From Lachnospiraceae bacterium (GTDB lineage: Bacteria > Bacillota > Clostridia > Lachnospirales > Lachnospiraceae), in contig JAIDPF010000041.1 of assembly GCA_029062895.1 (NCBI GenBank), positions 1 through 56,470 of the forward strand: a stretch of 56,470 bases of DNA. The letters run 5' to 3'. Of the stretch, positions 18,149 through 27,616 are shown piece after piece. The notes under the pieces are model-generated. The model was not told where the DNA came from. It saw only the letters and a program-made list of their open reading frames with translations, and made no database searches. Every line of letters begins with the position of its first letter. Within the stretch, counting starts at the first letter, position 1. The translations under genes were made by a program, and so were the position numbers.

Positions 18149-20792
18149 ATAATTTTTCTTCCGCATCTTTTACGGATTCATAACCATACAATAACGCCGT
18201 CTGGTTCATGATCTCATATGCAAGGTTCTTCCCCGCCTGCTGTACGGATACGATAAATCTGCCGTACAGGATCAGGGTTTCCTCGGAATAAGTCCCAAGC
18301 TCTCCCCGAAGATATGTCTCATAGGAAGTATTATACGGTGTGTCTTCACTAGTATGGATGCTTCTCGCATTGCCCGCCATCTTCGGATATTTATCCGCAA
18401 ATTCCTCCATCCATCCGACCTGTATCTTGATGATTTCCTCCTGAATGGCAATCCTCTCTTCACTTCTTTTAGGCAGATCTTTTTCCAGTCCGGCATACTT
18501 TTCCGGAGCCGTGGACTCCATCATGCGGGCATATTTTTCTGTAATCAGGTTCCAACCTCTCTCATCTGCCTCCATAAGATCCTGATAGAAACTTGCCAGA
18601 AGCTCCTCCGTCCATGTCAGATACTGGCTTTTACGCATAATAGAAAACGTATTCCAGTTATTCTGACAGTCGGCGCGGCCGCCTTCATTTTCCACTTTGT
18701 CAAACTGCTTCCATTCCAAAGCTACTATCTTCTCTACATATTCTTCCTTTGACATAGCTGATGCTTTCCTTTCCAATACATCTCCAATATAATTTTCCAG
18801 AAACGGCGGCTGACCGTCCATGGAAATCCTTCTTTGTACCAGTCCCTGCCATTCCATTTCATCCAAAAGCTCCTCCGCGATCTGATCAAATGCAGCCATG
18901 ATCTGATCTTCATGATTCCCCTTCACGGGATCATATGCCACGTTCTCCCACGCCTCCGCCTGAAGTTCCAGCCCGCTGATCCGGTCAAGAATTTTTATGA
19001 TCTTTTGCGGCGGTGCAGATCTCCTTCCCAGTGTCTCCATTCCTTTCCGCATCCATTTATAATAAGGCGCATAGACGCGGTCCAATAAATAGCAAAGCTC
19101 CATTGCGGCTTTCATTCCTTCCGCCACGCAGATCTTAGCAGTCACATAATCTTTTCTTGCCATCATCCGCGAATAATTACTCTGGGCATACTGCGAAAAT
19201 TCATGCAGTTTTTCCGCCATCCTTTTCCCCCGAATCTCATCCGAATAATATGCCCTGATCTGCTCCCGAATAGCGGTAAATGTTCCAAGATCGTCACGAA
19301 AAACCTCGCCATTTACGACTGTGGCAAGACGTTCCTCCGCAAGCCGCTGCCATACATCATCGCGTAGCGGTTTATTTACATCCTCCTGCACATTCCATAT
19401 AGCTCCTGTTCCCAACAAGTCTTCATAAAATGCATGGATCTCAAATACGCCTCTGCGTTTCTTCAAAAAAAGTTCTATAATATCCGCCTCATATCCCCTG
19501 CTGTTTATGAGCCGTTGACGATACTCATCAATCAGTCGGTCATACTCCTTCTGCAATACTTCCCCGATCTGCCGATCATCCTCAGGCAGCAGCCACATGC
19601 AGAAACCGATCCCGTAATCGTGATCCTTGGAAATCTCATCATCAAAGCCAAAACAGTCGGAACCCTCACCCACCATTCCAACAGCGATCCGATGCTCATA
19701 TTCCGGAAACATTTCATGGATCATCGGCGCACCGTAATCCTCATAAAACCTGCGGCAACGGACGAGATTGCCCTGACCCGCTTCTGGTTCCTCATCCTCT
19801 TCTGATGCCTGTCGATCCGCCACAAAAACCGACTGCCCAACTCCCGGATGTTCTGTGCTCGGATGTTCTTCCTCCGAACACCCAGTTCCCTGTTGGTCTG
19901 CCCCCTGCCGGTCTGATGCTTCTTCGGACAGTCTGACCGCAGCCGCATAATTCTCCGCTACTCTATCATATGCTTCCGTGCGGCCTACATGCTTTTCCAA
20001 TTCCTTCATTGCTTTAGCATAATATTCCGCCGCCTCACCATACCGCCGATCCAGATAAAGTGCGTCTCCCATGGCTGAGAGGACGCCGCTGTAATGCATA
20101 TCCTGCCCACCGTCCCTTTCATGGATCTCAAGGGCTTTTTTCAGATGCCTGACTGCCTGAGAGTATATTTCCTTTGCTTGCTTTGACATATCCTCATGTT
20201 CCGGGATTTTCTGACATTCCCGCTGCTTTTCCTGATATAGATGCAGTAGCGTCACCGCAAGGTTACAGTGTGTGGTAGCAATCGGCATCACAGCATCCGG
20301 ATAACCGTACACCACCTCCAAGGCTTTCTCCAACATAATTCTCGCATTGTCAAAATCCTGCATCTCCTGATACAGTAGACTCCAGTTGTTATACAGGCTC
20401 GCATAGTTAAATTCTCCCGCCGGAAGTTTCTTCTGATAGATCGCCTGAGTCTGCTGATATAAAGCAAGGGAATCCTCCCATTTTCCAAAGGCACGGTATG
20501 CATTGGCAACATTAAGAAGGCTGGTAGCGTACTCCACGCCGCCTTCCAGCCCCATCTCCCGCATCAGCTTCAGATCCTGCTCGCAATACTTCAACCCTTT
20601 TTCATTCTGACTCGTATCCCGGCAAAATCCGATGATTTCATTTAAAAGCGTTACCGCAGAGTAGTAATCCGGTTCCGCGTAGGCTTTATCGATCTGCTCC
20701 ACAAGGAACGCCTCGATTTCGTCAAGTCCTTTCACACCAAACATACTATCATATTCCGTTAAAACCTGATTAATATCCATACTGGTAACCAC
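18147..20792 (-). CDS. TPR protein fused to nucleotidyltransferase-like DUF4037 and DUF4125
   Basis: An 881-residue soluble protein. Residues about 1-285 are tetratricopeptide repeats (for example YATSLLNVANAYRAFGKWED and ALYLDRRYGEAAEYYAKAM). An acidic linker follows. The middle has GMVGEGSDCFGFDDEISKDHD, the G-S...DxD pattern of a nucleotidyltransferase fold seen in DUF4037. The C-terminal third, starting near MSKEEYVEKIVALEWKQFDKV, resembles DUF4125. Function is unknown; the fusion suggests a peptide- or protein-binding front end on a transferase-like core. The start is GTG or, four codons later, ATG (MDINQVL); neither has ideal spacing. Confidence 0.75.
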   Translation of the reverse strand: MVTSMDINQVLTEYDSMFGVKGLDEIEAFLVEQIDKAYAEPDYYSAVTLLNEIIGFCRDTSQNEKGLKYCEQDLKLMREMGLEGGVEYATSLLNVANAYRAFGKWEDSLALYQQTQAIYQKKLPAGEFNYASLYNNWSLLYQEMQDFDNARIMLEKALEVVYGYPDAVMPIATTHCNLAVTLLHLYQEKQRECQKIPEHEDMSKQAKEIYSQAVRHLKKALEIHERDGGQDMHYSGVLSAMGDALYLDRRYGEAAEYYAKAMKELEKHVGRTEAYDRVAENYAAAVRLSEEASDRQGADQQGTGCSEEEHPSTEHPGVGQSVFVADRQASEEDEEPEAGQGNLVRCRRFYEDYGAPMIHEMFPEYEHRIAVGMVGEGSDCFGFDDEISKDHDYGIGFCMWLLPEDDRQIGEVLQKEYDRLIDEYRQRLINSRGYEADIIELFLKKRRGVFEIHAFYEDLLGTGAIWNVQEDVNKPLRDDVWQRLAEERLATVVNGEVFRDDLGTFTAIREQIRAYYSDEIRGKRMAEKLHEFSQYAQSNYSRMMARKDYVTAKICVAEGMKAAMELCYLLDRVYAPYYKWMRKGMETLGRRSAPPQKIIKILDRISGLELQAEAWENVAYDPVKGNHEDQIMAAFDQIAEELLDEMEWQGLVQRRISMDGQPPFLENYIGDVLERKASAMSKEEYVEKIVALEWKQFDKVENEGGRADCQNNWNTFSIMRKSQYLTWTEELLASFYQDLMEADERGWNLITEKYARMMESTAPEKYAGLEKDLPKRSEERIAIQEEIIKIQVGWMEEFADKYPKMAGNARSIHTSEDTPYNTSYETYLRGELGTYSEETLILYGRFIVSVQQAGKNLAYEIMNQTALLYGYESVKDAEEKL

Positions 20793-20834
20793 GCCTTTCC
20801 ATAACCTGCGAATTTATTCCGAATACACGATATA

Positions 20835-22835
20835 TCAGCAAATCTCCGCTCCTGCCGGCATCTCCTTCTCCGGCGTCATCAATGCAAGATTGCCATCCTG
20901 ATCCTCCGCACATAAGAGCATACCTTCCGAAAGCACGCCAGCCAGCTTCGCAGGTTTTAAGTTCAGAAGCACCATGACTTTCTTGCCGACCATTTCTTCC
21001 GCGCTATAATACTGCTTGATGCCGGATACGATCTGCTTCACCTGATTGCCGACCTTCACCTGCGAGCAGAGCAGCTTTTTAGACTTTGGCACTTCCTCAC
21101 ATTTAATAATCTCACCGACTACAAATTGCATCTTGTCAAAGTCCTCATAGGAAATCTCCTCTTTTAATTCCACGGTAATCTCCTGTCCTGCAGATGCACC
21201 GTCCGCAGCATCGCCGACTGCCCCGTTTCCGGATGCAGCTTCTTCCGCCGTCTTACGCTCTGCGAACATGGTGTCAACTTTCTCCACTACTTCCTTTACG
21301 TCCAGACGGGCAAATAAGATCTCCGGCTTCTCCACAACTTTCGTACCGCTTGCATAATGCCCAAAGCTTCCCAGCTCGTCAAACGCCGCCAAAGAAGTAT
21401 TGAACTGCTCTGCGATCTTCTTTGCTGTTGCAGGCATAAACGGCTCCAGCAGGGATGCCCCGGTGAGAATGCCCTCAGCTAAATTGTACAATACGGTTGC
21501 CAGACGGTCTTTTTTACTTTCCTCTTTTGCAAGTACCCATGGCTCCGTCTCATCAATATATTTATTACAACGTTTAAATACGGCAAAAATCTCCGTCAGG
21601 GCGTCAGCAACGCGAAGAGAGTCCATTTTTTCTTCTACTTTCCGGTATGCTTCAGACACTACCGCCTTTAAGTCCGCGTCCATATCGTCTTCTACGCCTT
21701 TATTTTCCACAATGCCGCCAAAATACTTATTACTCATGGAAATGGTTCTGTTCACCAAATTACCGAGGGTATTGGCAAGATCCGAATTGATCCTTTCGAT
21801 GATCAGTTCCCATGAAATCGTACCGTCATTCTCAAAAGGCATCTCATGAAGCACAAAATAGCGAACGGCGTCTACTCCAAAGAAAGATACCAGATCATCC
21901 GCATAGATCACATTTCCCTTGGACTTACTCATCTTGCCGTCACCCTGCAGCAGCCACGGATGACCAAAGACCTGTTTCGGCAGTTCCTCACCCATTGCCA
22001 TCAGGAAGATAGGCCAGTAAATAGTATGGAAACGAATAATATCCTTACCGATCAAATGCAGGTCAGCCGGCCACAGCTTCTTATATTGCTCACTGCTGCC
22101 CCCATCCGCATCATATCCGATTCCAGTGATATAGTTCGTTAATGCGTCCAGCCACACATAGACCACATGCTTATCATCAAAATCTACCGGAATGCCCCAC
22201 TTAAAGGACGTACGGGATACGCAAAGATCCTGTAAGCCCGGAAGCAGGAAATTGTTCATCATTTCATTCTTTCTGGATACCGGCTGGATAAATTCCGGAT
22301 GAGTGTTAATATGCTCAATGAGGCGGTCTGCATATTTACTCATCTTAAAGAAATATGCTTCCTCTTTGGCCGGGATCACCTCCCGTCCACAATCAGGACA
22401 TTTGCCGTCAACCAGCTGGGACTCTGTCCAGAAGGATTCACAGGGCGTACAATATAACCCCTCATAAGCGCCCTTATATATGTCACCCTGATCGTAAAAT
22501 TTTTTAAAGATCTTCTGAACCTGTTTTTCATGATAATCATCCGTCGTACGAATAAAATGATCGTAAGAGGTATCCATCAGATTCCATAGTTCCTTGATCG
22601 TCCCTGATACCTGATCAACGAATTCCTTTGGCGTAATACCCGCTGCAGCCGCTTTCTCTTCAATCTTTTGACCATGCTCGTCCGTTCCAGTCTGAAACCA
22701 TACGTCATAGCCATCCTTTCTCTTATACCTTGCGATCGCGTCCGCAAGCACGATCTCATAACTGTTGCCGATGTGCGGCTTGCCGGAAGTATAGGCAATC
22801 GCTGTTGTAATATAATACTTTCCTTTGTTTGACAT
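20835..22835 (-). CDS. metG: Methionyl-tRNA synthetase
   Basis: A 666-residue class I synthetase that charges tRNA-Met. The HIGH motif is KPHIGN near residue 22 and the second signature is GKMSKSKGN. Four zinc cysteines occur as CTPC and CPDC. The C-terminal about 110 residues form the tRNA-binding (EMAPII/Arc1p-like) domain, VVGEIIKCEEVPKSKKLL. The start at 22835 (MSNKGKYYITTAIAYTSG) is used because homology begins there and AAGGAAG precedes it. The longer upstream frame runs into the T-box terminator. Regulation is by that T-box. Confidence 0.96.
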   Translation of the reverse strand: MSNKGKYYITTAIAYTSGKPHIGNSYEIVLADAIARYKRKDGYDVWFQTGTDEHGQKIEEKAAAAGITPKEFVDQVSGTIKELWNLMDTSYDHFIRTTDDYHEKQVQKIFKKFYDQGDIYKGAYEGLYCTPCESFWTESQLVDGKCPDCGREVIPAKEEAYFFKMSKYADRLIEHINTHPEFIQPVSRKNEMMNNFLLPGLQDLCVSRTSFKWGIPVDFDDKHVVYVWLDALTNYITGIGYDADGGSSEQYKKLWPADLHLIGKDIIRFHTIYWPIFLMAMGEELPKQVFGHPWLLQGDGKMSKSKGNVIYADDLVSFFGVDAVRYFVLHEMPFENDGTISWELIIERINSDLANTLGNLVNRTISMSNKYFGGIVENKGVEDDMDADLKAVVSEAYRKVEEKMDSLRVADALTEIFAVFKRCNKYIDETEPWVLAKEESKKDRLATVLYNLAEGILTGASLLEPFMPATAKKIAEQFNTSLAAFDELGSFGHYASGTKVVEKPEILFARLDVKEVVEKVDTMFAERKTAEEAASGNGAVGDAADGASAGQEITVELKEEISYEDFDKMQFVVGEIIKCEEVPKSKKLLCSQVKVGNQVKQIVSGIKQYYSAEEMVGKKVMVLLNLKPAKLAGVLSEGMLLCAEDQDGNLALMTPEKEMPAGAEIC

Positions 22836-22872
22836 AATCGTATATCTTCCTTTCTTTGATATAGTTTTCAGC

Positions 22873-23127
22873 AAAAAAAGGTTCGCCTTCCTGCTACAGA
22901 AGACGAACCTTATGTCCGTGTTACCACTTCTATTCATGATTTTCTCACAAAAACCACCTTATCAGGTTCCCCTAAATCCCAAATTGGGAAACCCTACCGC
23001 TATAATGGGCGAATCCCATCGCAGCCTGACTGTTACCAGCTCGGTGCGCCGCTCAGGAGCCATGTTCATCATCCTTCTGTCTCAGTCCATCTCAGCATAT
23101 ATGCCATATCATGACATAGGACTTTCT
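22873..23127 (-). ncRNA. T-box riboswitch (methionine) leader of metG
   Basis: The leader holds the T-box element GAAGTGGTAACACGG, which pairs with the acceptor end of uncharged tRNA, just before a terminator stem (AAGGTTCG...CGAACCTTTTTTT). Uncharged tRNA-Met is expected to favour the antiterminator and switch metG on. The likely specifier ATG is at 23061-23063 (GAACATGGC on the minus strand), but stem I was not folded and other ATGs are close. Stem I looks shorter than usual. Confidence 0.82.
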
Positions 23128-23133
23128 CTGTAG

Positions 23134-23162
23134 AGTATCCGAATGATTACTCTTTCCGTCAA
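23134..23162 (-). promoter_or_regulatory. Predicted promoter of the T-box/metG transcript
   Basis: On the minus strand TTGACG, a 17-base spacer, then GATACT. Transcription would start near 23127, just before the leader structure. Confidence 0.55.
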
Positions 23163-23182
23163 AGCATTTCTGTTACATTATT

Positions 23183-25210
23183 TTATTTTATATTTTCCTT
23201 TTTCCTAAATACATATACAGCACCTGCAATAAAGATTATCGACATACCGCCGCCAAATACCGCCCATGGCAGCTTCCTCTCACCAGTCTGTGCTGAAGTC
23301 ATGGAGGTCAGCGAATTTGAACTACCTCCACCAATTATGTCAGTGGCTGTCTCCACATTGACAAACCGCAATTCCGTAGTCGGCGTTGCGCTGCCGTCCT
23401 CCTGGAACAGTACCTTGCCATCTGACGTAATCGCCACTGTGAATCCCTTACCCGGCTCACTGTGTGAAAGATCATTGTCTGCCGGATCCGTATCTTCTAC
23501 TACATAATAAGTGTTAAATCCTTCTGACGGCTTAGGAGCCTCCACCGTAACGACTGCAACATTCCTTGACGGATCCCATGTGATCTTCGTTACATTTTCC
23601 GTCACATCATTGCCATCCTCATCTGTAATCTTAATCGTCGTATTCTTGGTCAACTCCTCAATCCTCTCCGTTGTGGAAGAAGAATCAATATGCTCATACT
23701 CGATCAGAATCTCGTAACGTACCTTGCCGTCCGGAGTAGTCGGCGGTGTCGGTGGTGTACTCGGAGTATTCGGTGTTGTCGGCGGAGTATTCGGTGTACT
23801 CGGCGGAGTATTCGGTGTACTCGGCGGAGTATTCGGTGTACTCGGCGGAGTATTCGGTGTACTCGGTGGTGTATTCGGTGTACTCGGTGGTGTATTCGGT
23901 GTACTCGGTGGTGTATTCGGCTCATCCGGTGTATTTGGCTTATCCGGATCCTCTGGTGATCCCGGATTCTCCGGCTCTGTCGGTTCTTCCTCTTTCGGAT
24001 CCTCTGGCTTTGTTTCTTCCGGATCCCTTGTTGCATCAAGCGCACACACATCCATCCTGTGAGATTCATTGCCATTATGAATAATAGTATCTGCAGCAAC
24101 AGTTCCGTTCACTGCACCAACCGTTATCTCAGCACACGGTGCCAGAATTGTTCCGCATACCGTACCTCCAAAAGTAACCTTTCCATGATAAAGTTGATCA
24201 TTGGAACCAGAATCATAAATATTATAAATGATTCTATATGCACCGTATTCGGTGGTATTATACTCCCTATTCCCAAACTCTTCACCACCCTTAATATTTG
24301 AATTAACGGTAGTTACCTTTATTCCAGAACCATTCAATGTAAGGGTAGGCTCCGTCTGCCACTCCGTCTGCAAATAGTTCTCACAATCTTTCATATCTAT
24401 ATTGATAATCAGAATACCAGTATTTTTTGTATTACCATTCAAATTTCTTATTGTAATCTCATCACTACCACACGCAATCCATTCTTCATAAGTAAGGTTC
24501 AAGAAAACATTCGTATCGCCTGTATTCAGATTGTCTACATCAATCCAACGGCTTCCATCATCCTTATTTTCAATGCTGTATTCAATACCGTCAGTAGTAT
24601 CTTTCGCAGCCCACTCTTTACTCCGATCTTTTAATATCTGAAATTCTCTATCGAAGTCTATTAGCGTTCCATTCCCATCCTGATAAATGTGATTGGTTTT
24701 ATCTAAGTATATTTCTCCGTTGTTTGTCATAATCGGCCATCTTTTATCACCACCCTGTGGTTCACGATAGTTAATCCCATTTCCAACTACCAGAATATCC
24801 AGAGCAGAGGAAGCGTTGATGGTCCTTAACTCATTCTGTATATAATTAACTTCATGATACCAGTCAAGAGGATTGAATTTCCCTGTGACACCACCTATGG
24901 TGTTATTCTCATCTCGTGTACCAGTTTCGCCTAAATCTCCGATCTGGCAAAAGATATTTCCATGAGTATGAACACTGGAAATAACAGTCCGGCCAAACAA
25001 ATGCACATGCGTAGCCGCACCCAGTATATCGCCACTGTCATAGATATACTTATGTTGTCCATCATCATAATATGGCGTTTTGATACCAGAACTGTCCTCA
25101 GCCGCATTTACGGTATAAATGCCCATATCCGACAGATTGACACTCCCCCACACCAAAATCACTGCCAGTGCCGCGGCTGCGATTCGTCGTAGTTTTCTGC
25201 TTATCTTCAT
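23183..25210 (-). CDS. Surface protein: choice-of-anchor A domain, Pro/Thr repeats, sorting tail
   Basis: A 675-residue exported protein. The signal peptide (MKISRKLRRIAAAALAVILVWG) ends near VNAAE. A choice-of-anchor A domain follows (about 45-400; ILDILVVGNG-like start, GTILAPCAEI near its end). Next are an acidic Pro/Glu linker, a PNTPPST repeat of seven or more units, a beta-rich domain, and a C-terminal anchor: SAQTG, a hydrophobic helix and RKKENIK. No canonical LPXTG is present. The start has AGGAGG eight bases upstream. It lies 70 bases downstream of a class B sortase, its probable anchoring enzyme. Confidence 0.82.
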   Translation of the reverse strand: MKISRKLRRIAAAALAVILVWGSVNLSDMGIYTVNAAEDSSGIKTPYYDDGQHKYIYDSGDILGAATHVHLFGRTVISSVHTHGNIFCQIGDLGETGTRDENNTIGGVTGKFNPLDWYHEVNYIQNELRTINASSALDILVVGNGINYREPQGGDKRWPIMTNNGEIYLDKTNHIYQDGNGTLIDFDREFQILKDRSKEWAAKDTTDGIEYSIENKDDGSRWIDVDNLNTGDTNVFLNLTYEEWIACGSDEITIRNLNGNTKNTGILIINIDMKDCENYLQTEWQTEPTLTLNGSGIKVTTVNSNIKGGEEFGNREYNTTEYGAYRIIYNIYDSGSNDQLYHGKVTFGGTVCGTILAPCAEITVGAVNGTVAADTIIHNGNESHRMDVCALDATRDPEETKPEDPKEEEPTEPENPGSPEDPDKPNTPDEPNTPPSTPNTPPSTPNTPPSTPNTPPSTPNTPPSTPNTPPSTPNTPPTTPNTPSTPPTPPTTPDGKVRYEILIEYEHIDSSSTTERIEELTKNTTIKITDEDGNDVTENVTKITWDPSRNVAVVTVEAPKPSEGFNTYYVVEDTDPADNDLSHSEPGKGFTVAITSDGKVLFQEDGSATPTTELRFVNVETATDIIGGGSSNSLTSMTSAQTGERKLPWAVFGGGMSIIFIAGAVYVFRKKENIK
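23737..23930 (-). repeat. 21-bp tandem repeat encoding PNTPPST
   Basis: At least seven in-frame 21-bp units (plus-strand core GTGTACTCGGCGGAGTATTC) encode a Pro/Thr-rich stalk. Near-identity of adjacent units suggests length variation between strains. Confidence 0.9.
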
Positions 25211-25280
25211 AAAAGAATCCTCCTTCTGGTAATATGATATTACCTTAATTTTTATTATATATTCCTTAGTTAGGCACCGC

Positions 25281-26243
25281 TTAACTTTCGTCTGTTTTCT
25301 GCACCAGTTCCCCAATATTCTCCGCTGTGATCTGACGCGCTCCCACAATTATCCTTCGGTTCCTTGCAGGAAGACAGGTAGACCAGAAGATCATATGATC
25401 CTTTTCCGTCGGAGCATGATCCGAGCGGAAGTTCCCTCCCAGTCCAAGGGCTTCGATCCTGTCATAAATGAGTTTCCCTTCTCCCCCTTCAAATCCGTGA
25501 AACTCATAAAGATTTTCCTCTATCTGTGTATAGCAACTGACCAGCAGATGCTCATTGTTGTATTTTGCCGCAAGCACGACTTCATATATCCGTATCTCGT
25601 CAGGTAAATATAAAAAGTAAAACCGATGTCCGTCCAGATATTCCGGGTCAAGAAAGTTCTCTAAATCGCTAAACATTCCGCCGGTAAATAAATGGTGTCC
25701 GTAGATAACTGCTGCCGGGTCCTCAAAATCAGGACGGTTCATGTTCTCTATATATAGGCATCCGGGATAGCCTGTGCTGCCATCCAGATTGTGTTCTAAG
25801 TAATAGTTATTTTCTTCATGCTGCAATACCGGATAGTCAATCACGGAATCGGGCAGATAAAGGTATGCCACGATATCATCATTGATCTGTCTTAAAGCGG
25901 TAAAATCCGGGACCTCTGTCAAACAATCCCCGTACAGTTCCTGATATCCGTCGATCGCAAGGAACTCTGCAATCACATCAATCTCTTCCTGTGGTTCTGC
26001 TTCCTGTTCCGACCCTGCGTTCTGCTCCACCTGCGGCTGGCTGACTGTCGTCTCCTGCGGCAGCGGAACCCGGTACTCCTGCGCCATCTGCTGAAATATC
26101 GCCTGCTGCTGCCTAAAATCACATACCCGTCGTGTACAGTAGCCTGCAAAATACGATATTATCAAGGCCGCCAAAAATAATAATATCCGTATAAAACGAT
26201 GTTTTTTGATATATTGTATTATCTTAGACAAACCAGCATCCAC
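25281..26243 (-). CDS. Class B sortase
   Basis: A 320-residue membrane-anchored transpeptidase. A single N-terminal helix (about 17-34) is followed by a linker and the catalytic domain. The catalytic histidine lies in AVIYGHHL. The cysteine lies in WSTCLP, with the arginine a few residues on in RNRRIIVGAR. The insertion pattern, FTALRQINDDIVAYLYLPDSVIDYPVLQ, is typical of class B enzymes. It probably anchors the surface protein encoded next in the same transcript. Confidence 0.88.
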   Translation of the reverse strand: MDAGLSKIIQYIKKHRFIRILLFLAALIISYFAGYCTRRVCDFRQQQAIFQQMAQEYRVPLPQETTVSQPQVEQNAGSEQEAEPQEEIDVIAEFLAIDGYQELYGDCLTEVPDFTALRQINDDIVAYLYLPDSVIDYPVLQHEENNYYLEHNLDGSTGYPGCLYIENMNRPDFEDPAAVIYGHHLFTGGMFSDLENFLDPEYLDGHRFYFLYLPDEIRIYEVVLAAKYNNEHLLVSCYTQIEENLYEFHGFEGGEGKLIYDRIEALGLGGNFRSDHAPTEKDHMIFWSTCLPARNRRIIVGARQITAENIGELVQKTDES

Positions 26244-26361
26244 GCCTTTTTATATCATATCGCTTCTTAACGATTCGACCAAATTTTTCCGATCTTTCTA
26301 TGTATATTACAGCGGATAGTTACTATGCCAGACAAAAATCCACCTATAGCTAGTTACTAAA

Positions 26362-26390
26362 ATTTTAACACCCTGCAATCCTGCTGTCAA
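26362..26390 (-). promoter_or_regulatory. Strong SigA promoter of the sortase operon
   Basis: On the minus strand TTGACA, a 17-base spacer, then TAAAAT. It lies about 120 bases before the sortase start. Confidence 0.75.
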
Positions 26391-26626
26391 TTAGTTCAAC
26401 ATGCCAAAAATTTAATTCAATTACTATATAATATTCCTAATTTTTCGGAGTGATGACATGTCCTTTATGGTCATATTTCACTACCCCGATCTTTTTCTCC
26501 CTTTAAACCTCAAAAGACGCATAGTTAACAATGATCAGCCCCTTGTCAAGTAGGCAAGGGGCTGATCACAGTTTCTATATGCTCTAACGTTGTTACCGTA
26601 TTGGATTTTGATTGATATTATGCTCA
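26391..26626. other. Intergenic region with a short plus-strand open frame
   Basis: No standard gene is seen. A 31-codon plus-strand frame (26458-26553) has GGAG seven bases before its ATG and a TATAAT-like motif near 26430. It encodes a hydrophobic then basic peptide and ends inside the hairpin at 26533-26567. Coding status is doubtful. Confidence 0.3.
26533..26567. terminator. Terminator-like hairpin after transketolase
   Basis: GATCAGCCCCTTG pairs perfectly with CAAGGGGCTGATC across a 9-base loop, about 60 bases beyond the transketolase stop. T-tracts on both sides are weak. Confidence 0.5.
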
Positions 26627-27574
26627 TCATAATTCTGCCAGATACGCCTTCACCTGCTCATAGATTCCTTTTCCATCCAGTCGGTACTTTTCCATCAATG
26701 CAGCCGCGGAACCGGATTCCCCATAAATATCCTCAATTCCAAGCTTCTTCACTCTTACAGGATATTTCTCACAGATTACATCACATACCGCGCTACCCAA
26801 TCCGTTAATGGTAGAGTGTTCTTCCATAGTGATCACTTTTCCCGTTTTCTTCACGCTCTTTAACAAAATCTCTTCGTCAATCGGTTTAATGGTATGAATA
26901 TCTATAATTTCCGCGCTGATGCCGTCCTTCTCCAGCATCTCCGCCGCCTCCATCGCACTGTTGACCATGATACCGGTAGCGACCAGAGTCACATCCGTTC
27001 CCTCTTTTACGAGGATCCCCTTTCCCCACTCAAACTTATAATCCGGTCTGTCATTGATCACCGGAACTGCCGAACGTCCGAGACGAATATATACCGGTCC
27101 CTCATAAGCTGCTGCCGCCCTGACAGCCGCCCGCGCCTCGATATCGTCTGCAGGACACATAACCACCATCCCCGGAATCGAACGCATCAACGCAATATCT
27201 TCCAGACACTGGTGGGAAGCTCCGTCCTCGCCGACAGTGATTCCGGCGTGAGATGCGCAGATCTTAACATTCAACTGCGGATATCCGATGGAATTTCTGA
27301 TCTGCTCATACGCCCGCCCTGTCGCGAACATCGCAAAAGAACTGATAAACGGAATCTTTCCACTTGCAGCAAGCCCTGCCGCAATCCCTGCCATATTGCC
27401 CTCCGCAATACCGGCATCAAAGAACCTGTCCGGATACGCCTTTGCAAACAGCGCCGTCTTCGTCGCCGCTGCAAGATCGGCATCCATTACCACAATATCT
27501 TTATTCTCCGCCCCCAGCTCCACTAAAGTCTGTCCGTAACTGTCTCTGGTTGCGACCTTCTTTTTTTCTGACAT
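26627..27574 (-). CDS. Transketolase, C-terminal subunit
   Basis: A 315-residue subunit holding the pyrimidine-binding and C-terminal domains. DADLAAATKTALFAKAYPDRFFDAGIAEGNMAGIAAGLA is the diagnostic segment, and GEDGASHQCLEDIALMRSIP follows. With the preceding gene it makes one complete transketolase of the non-oxidative pentose phosphate pathway; this split form is common in Clostridia. The start at 27574 (MSEKKK) has GGAGG seven bases upstream. Confidence 0.93.
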   Translation of the reverse strand: MSEKKKVATRDSYGQTLVELGAENKDIVVMDADLAAATKTALFAKAYPDRFFDAGIAEGNMAGIAAGLAASGKIPFISSFAMFATGRAYEQIRNSIGYPQLNVKICASHAGITVGEDGASHQCLEDIALMRSIPGMVVMCPADDIEARAAVRAAAAYEGPVYIRLGRSAVPVINDRPDYKFEWGKGILVKEGTDVTLVATGIMVNSAMEAAEMLEKDGISAEIIDIHTIKPIDEEILLKSVKKTGKVITMEEHSTINGLGSAVCDVICEKYPVRVKKLGIEDIYGESGSAAALMEKYRLDGKGIYEQVKAYLAEL

Positions 27575-27616
27575 CACTAATCCTCCATGCTGCTTCTGAC
27601 TGCCTAAAACTATCCT

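Noticed and set aside
23737-23930. CRISPR-like array
   Set aside because: The repeats are contiguous 21-bp coding units with no spacers.
23724-24084. Glycine/valine- or tyrosine-rich plus-strand proteins
   Set aside because: They are antisense readings of the PNTPPST repeat.
26894-27526. 210-codon plus-strand frame
   Set aside because: Antisense to the transketolase C-terminal subunit.
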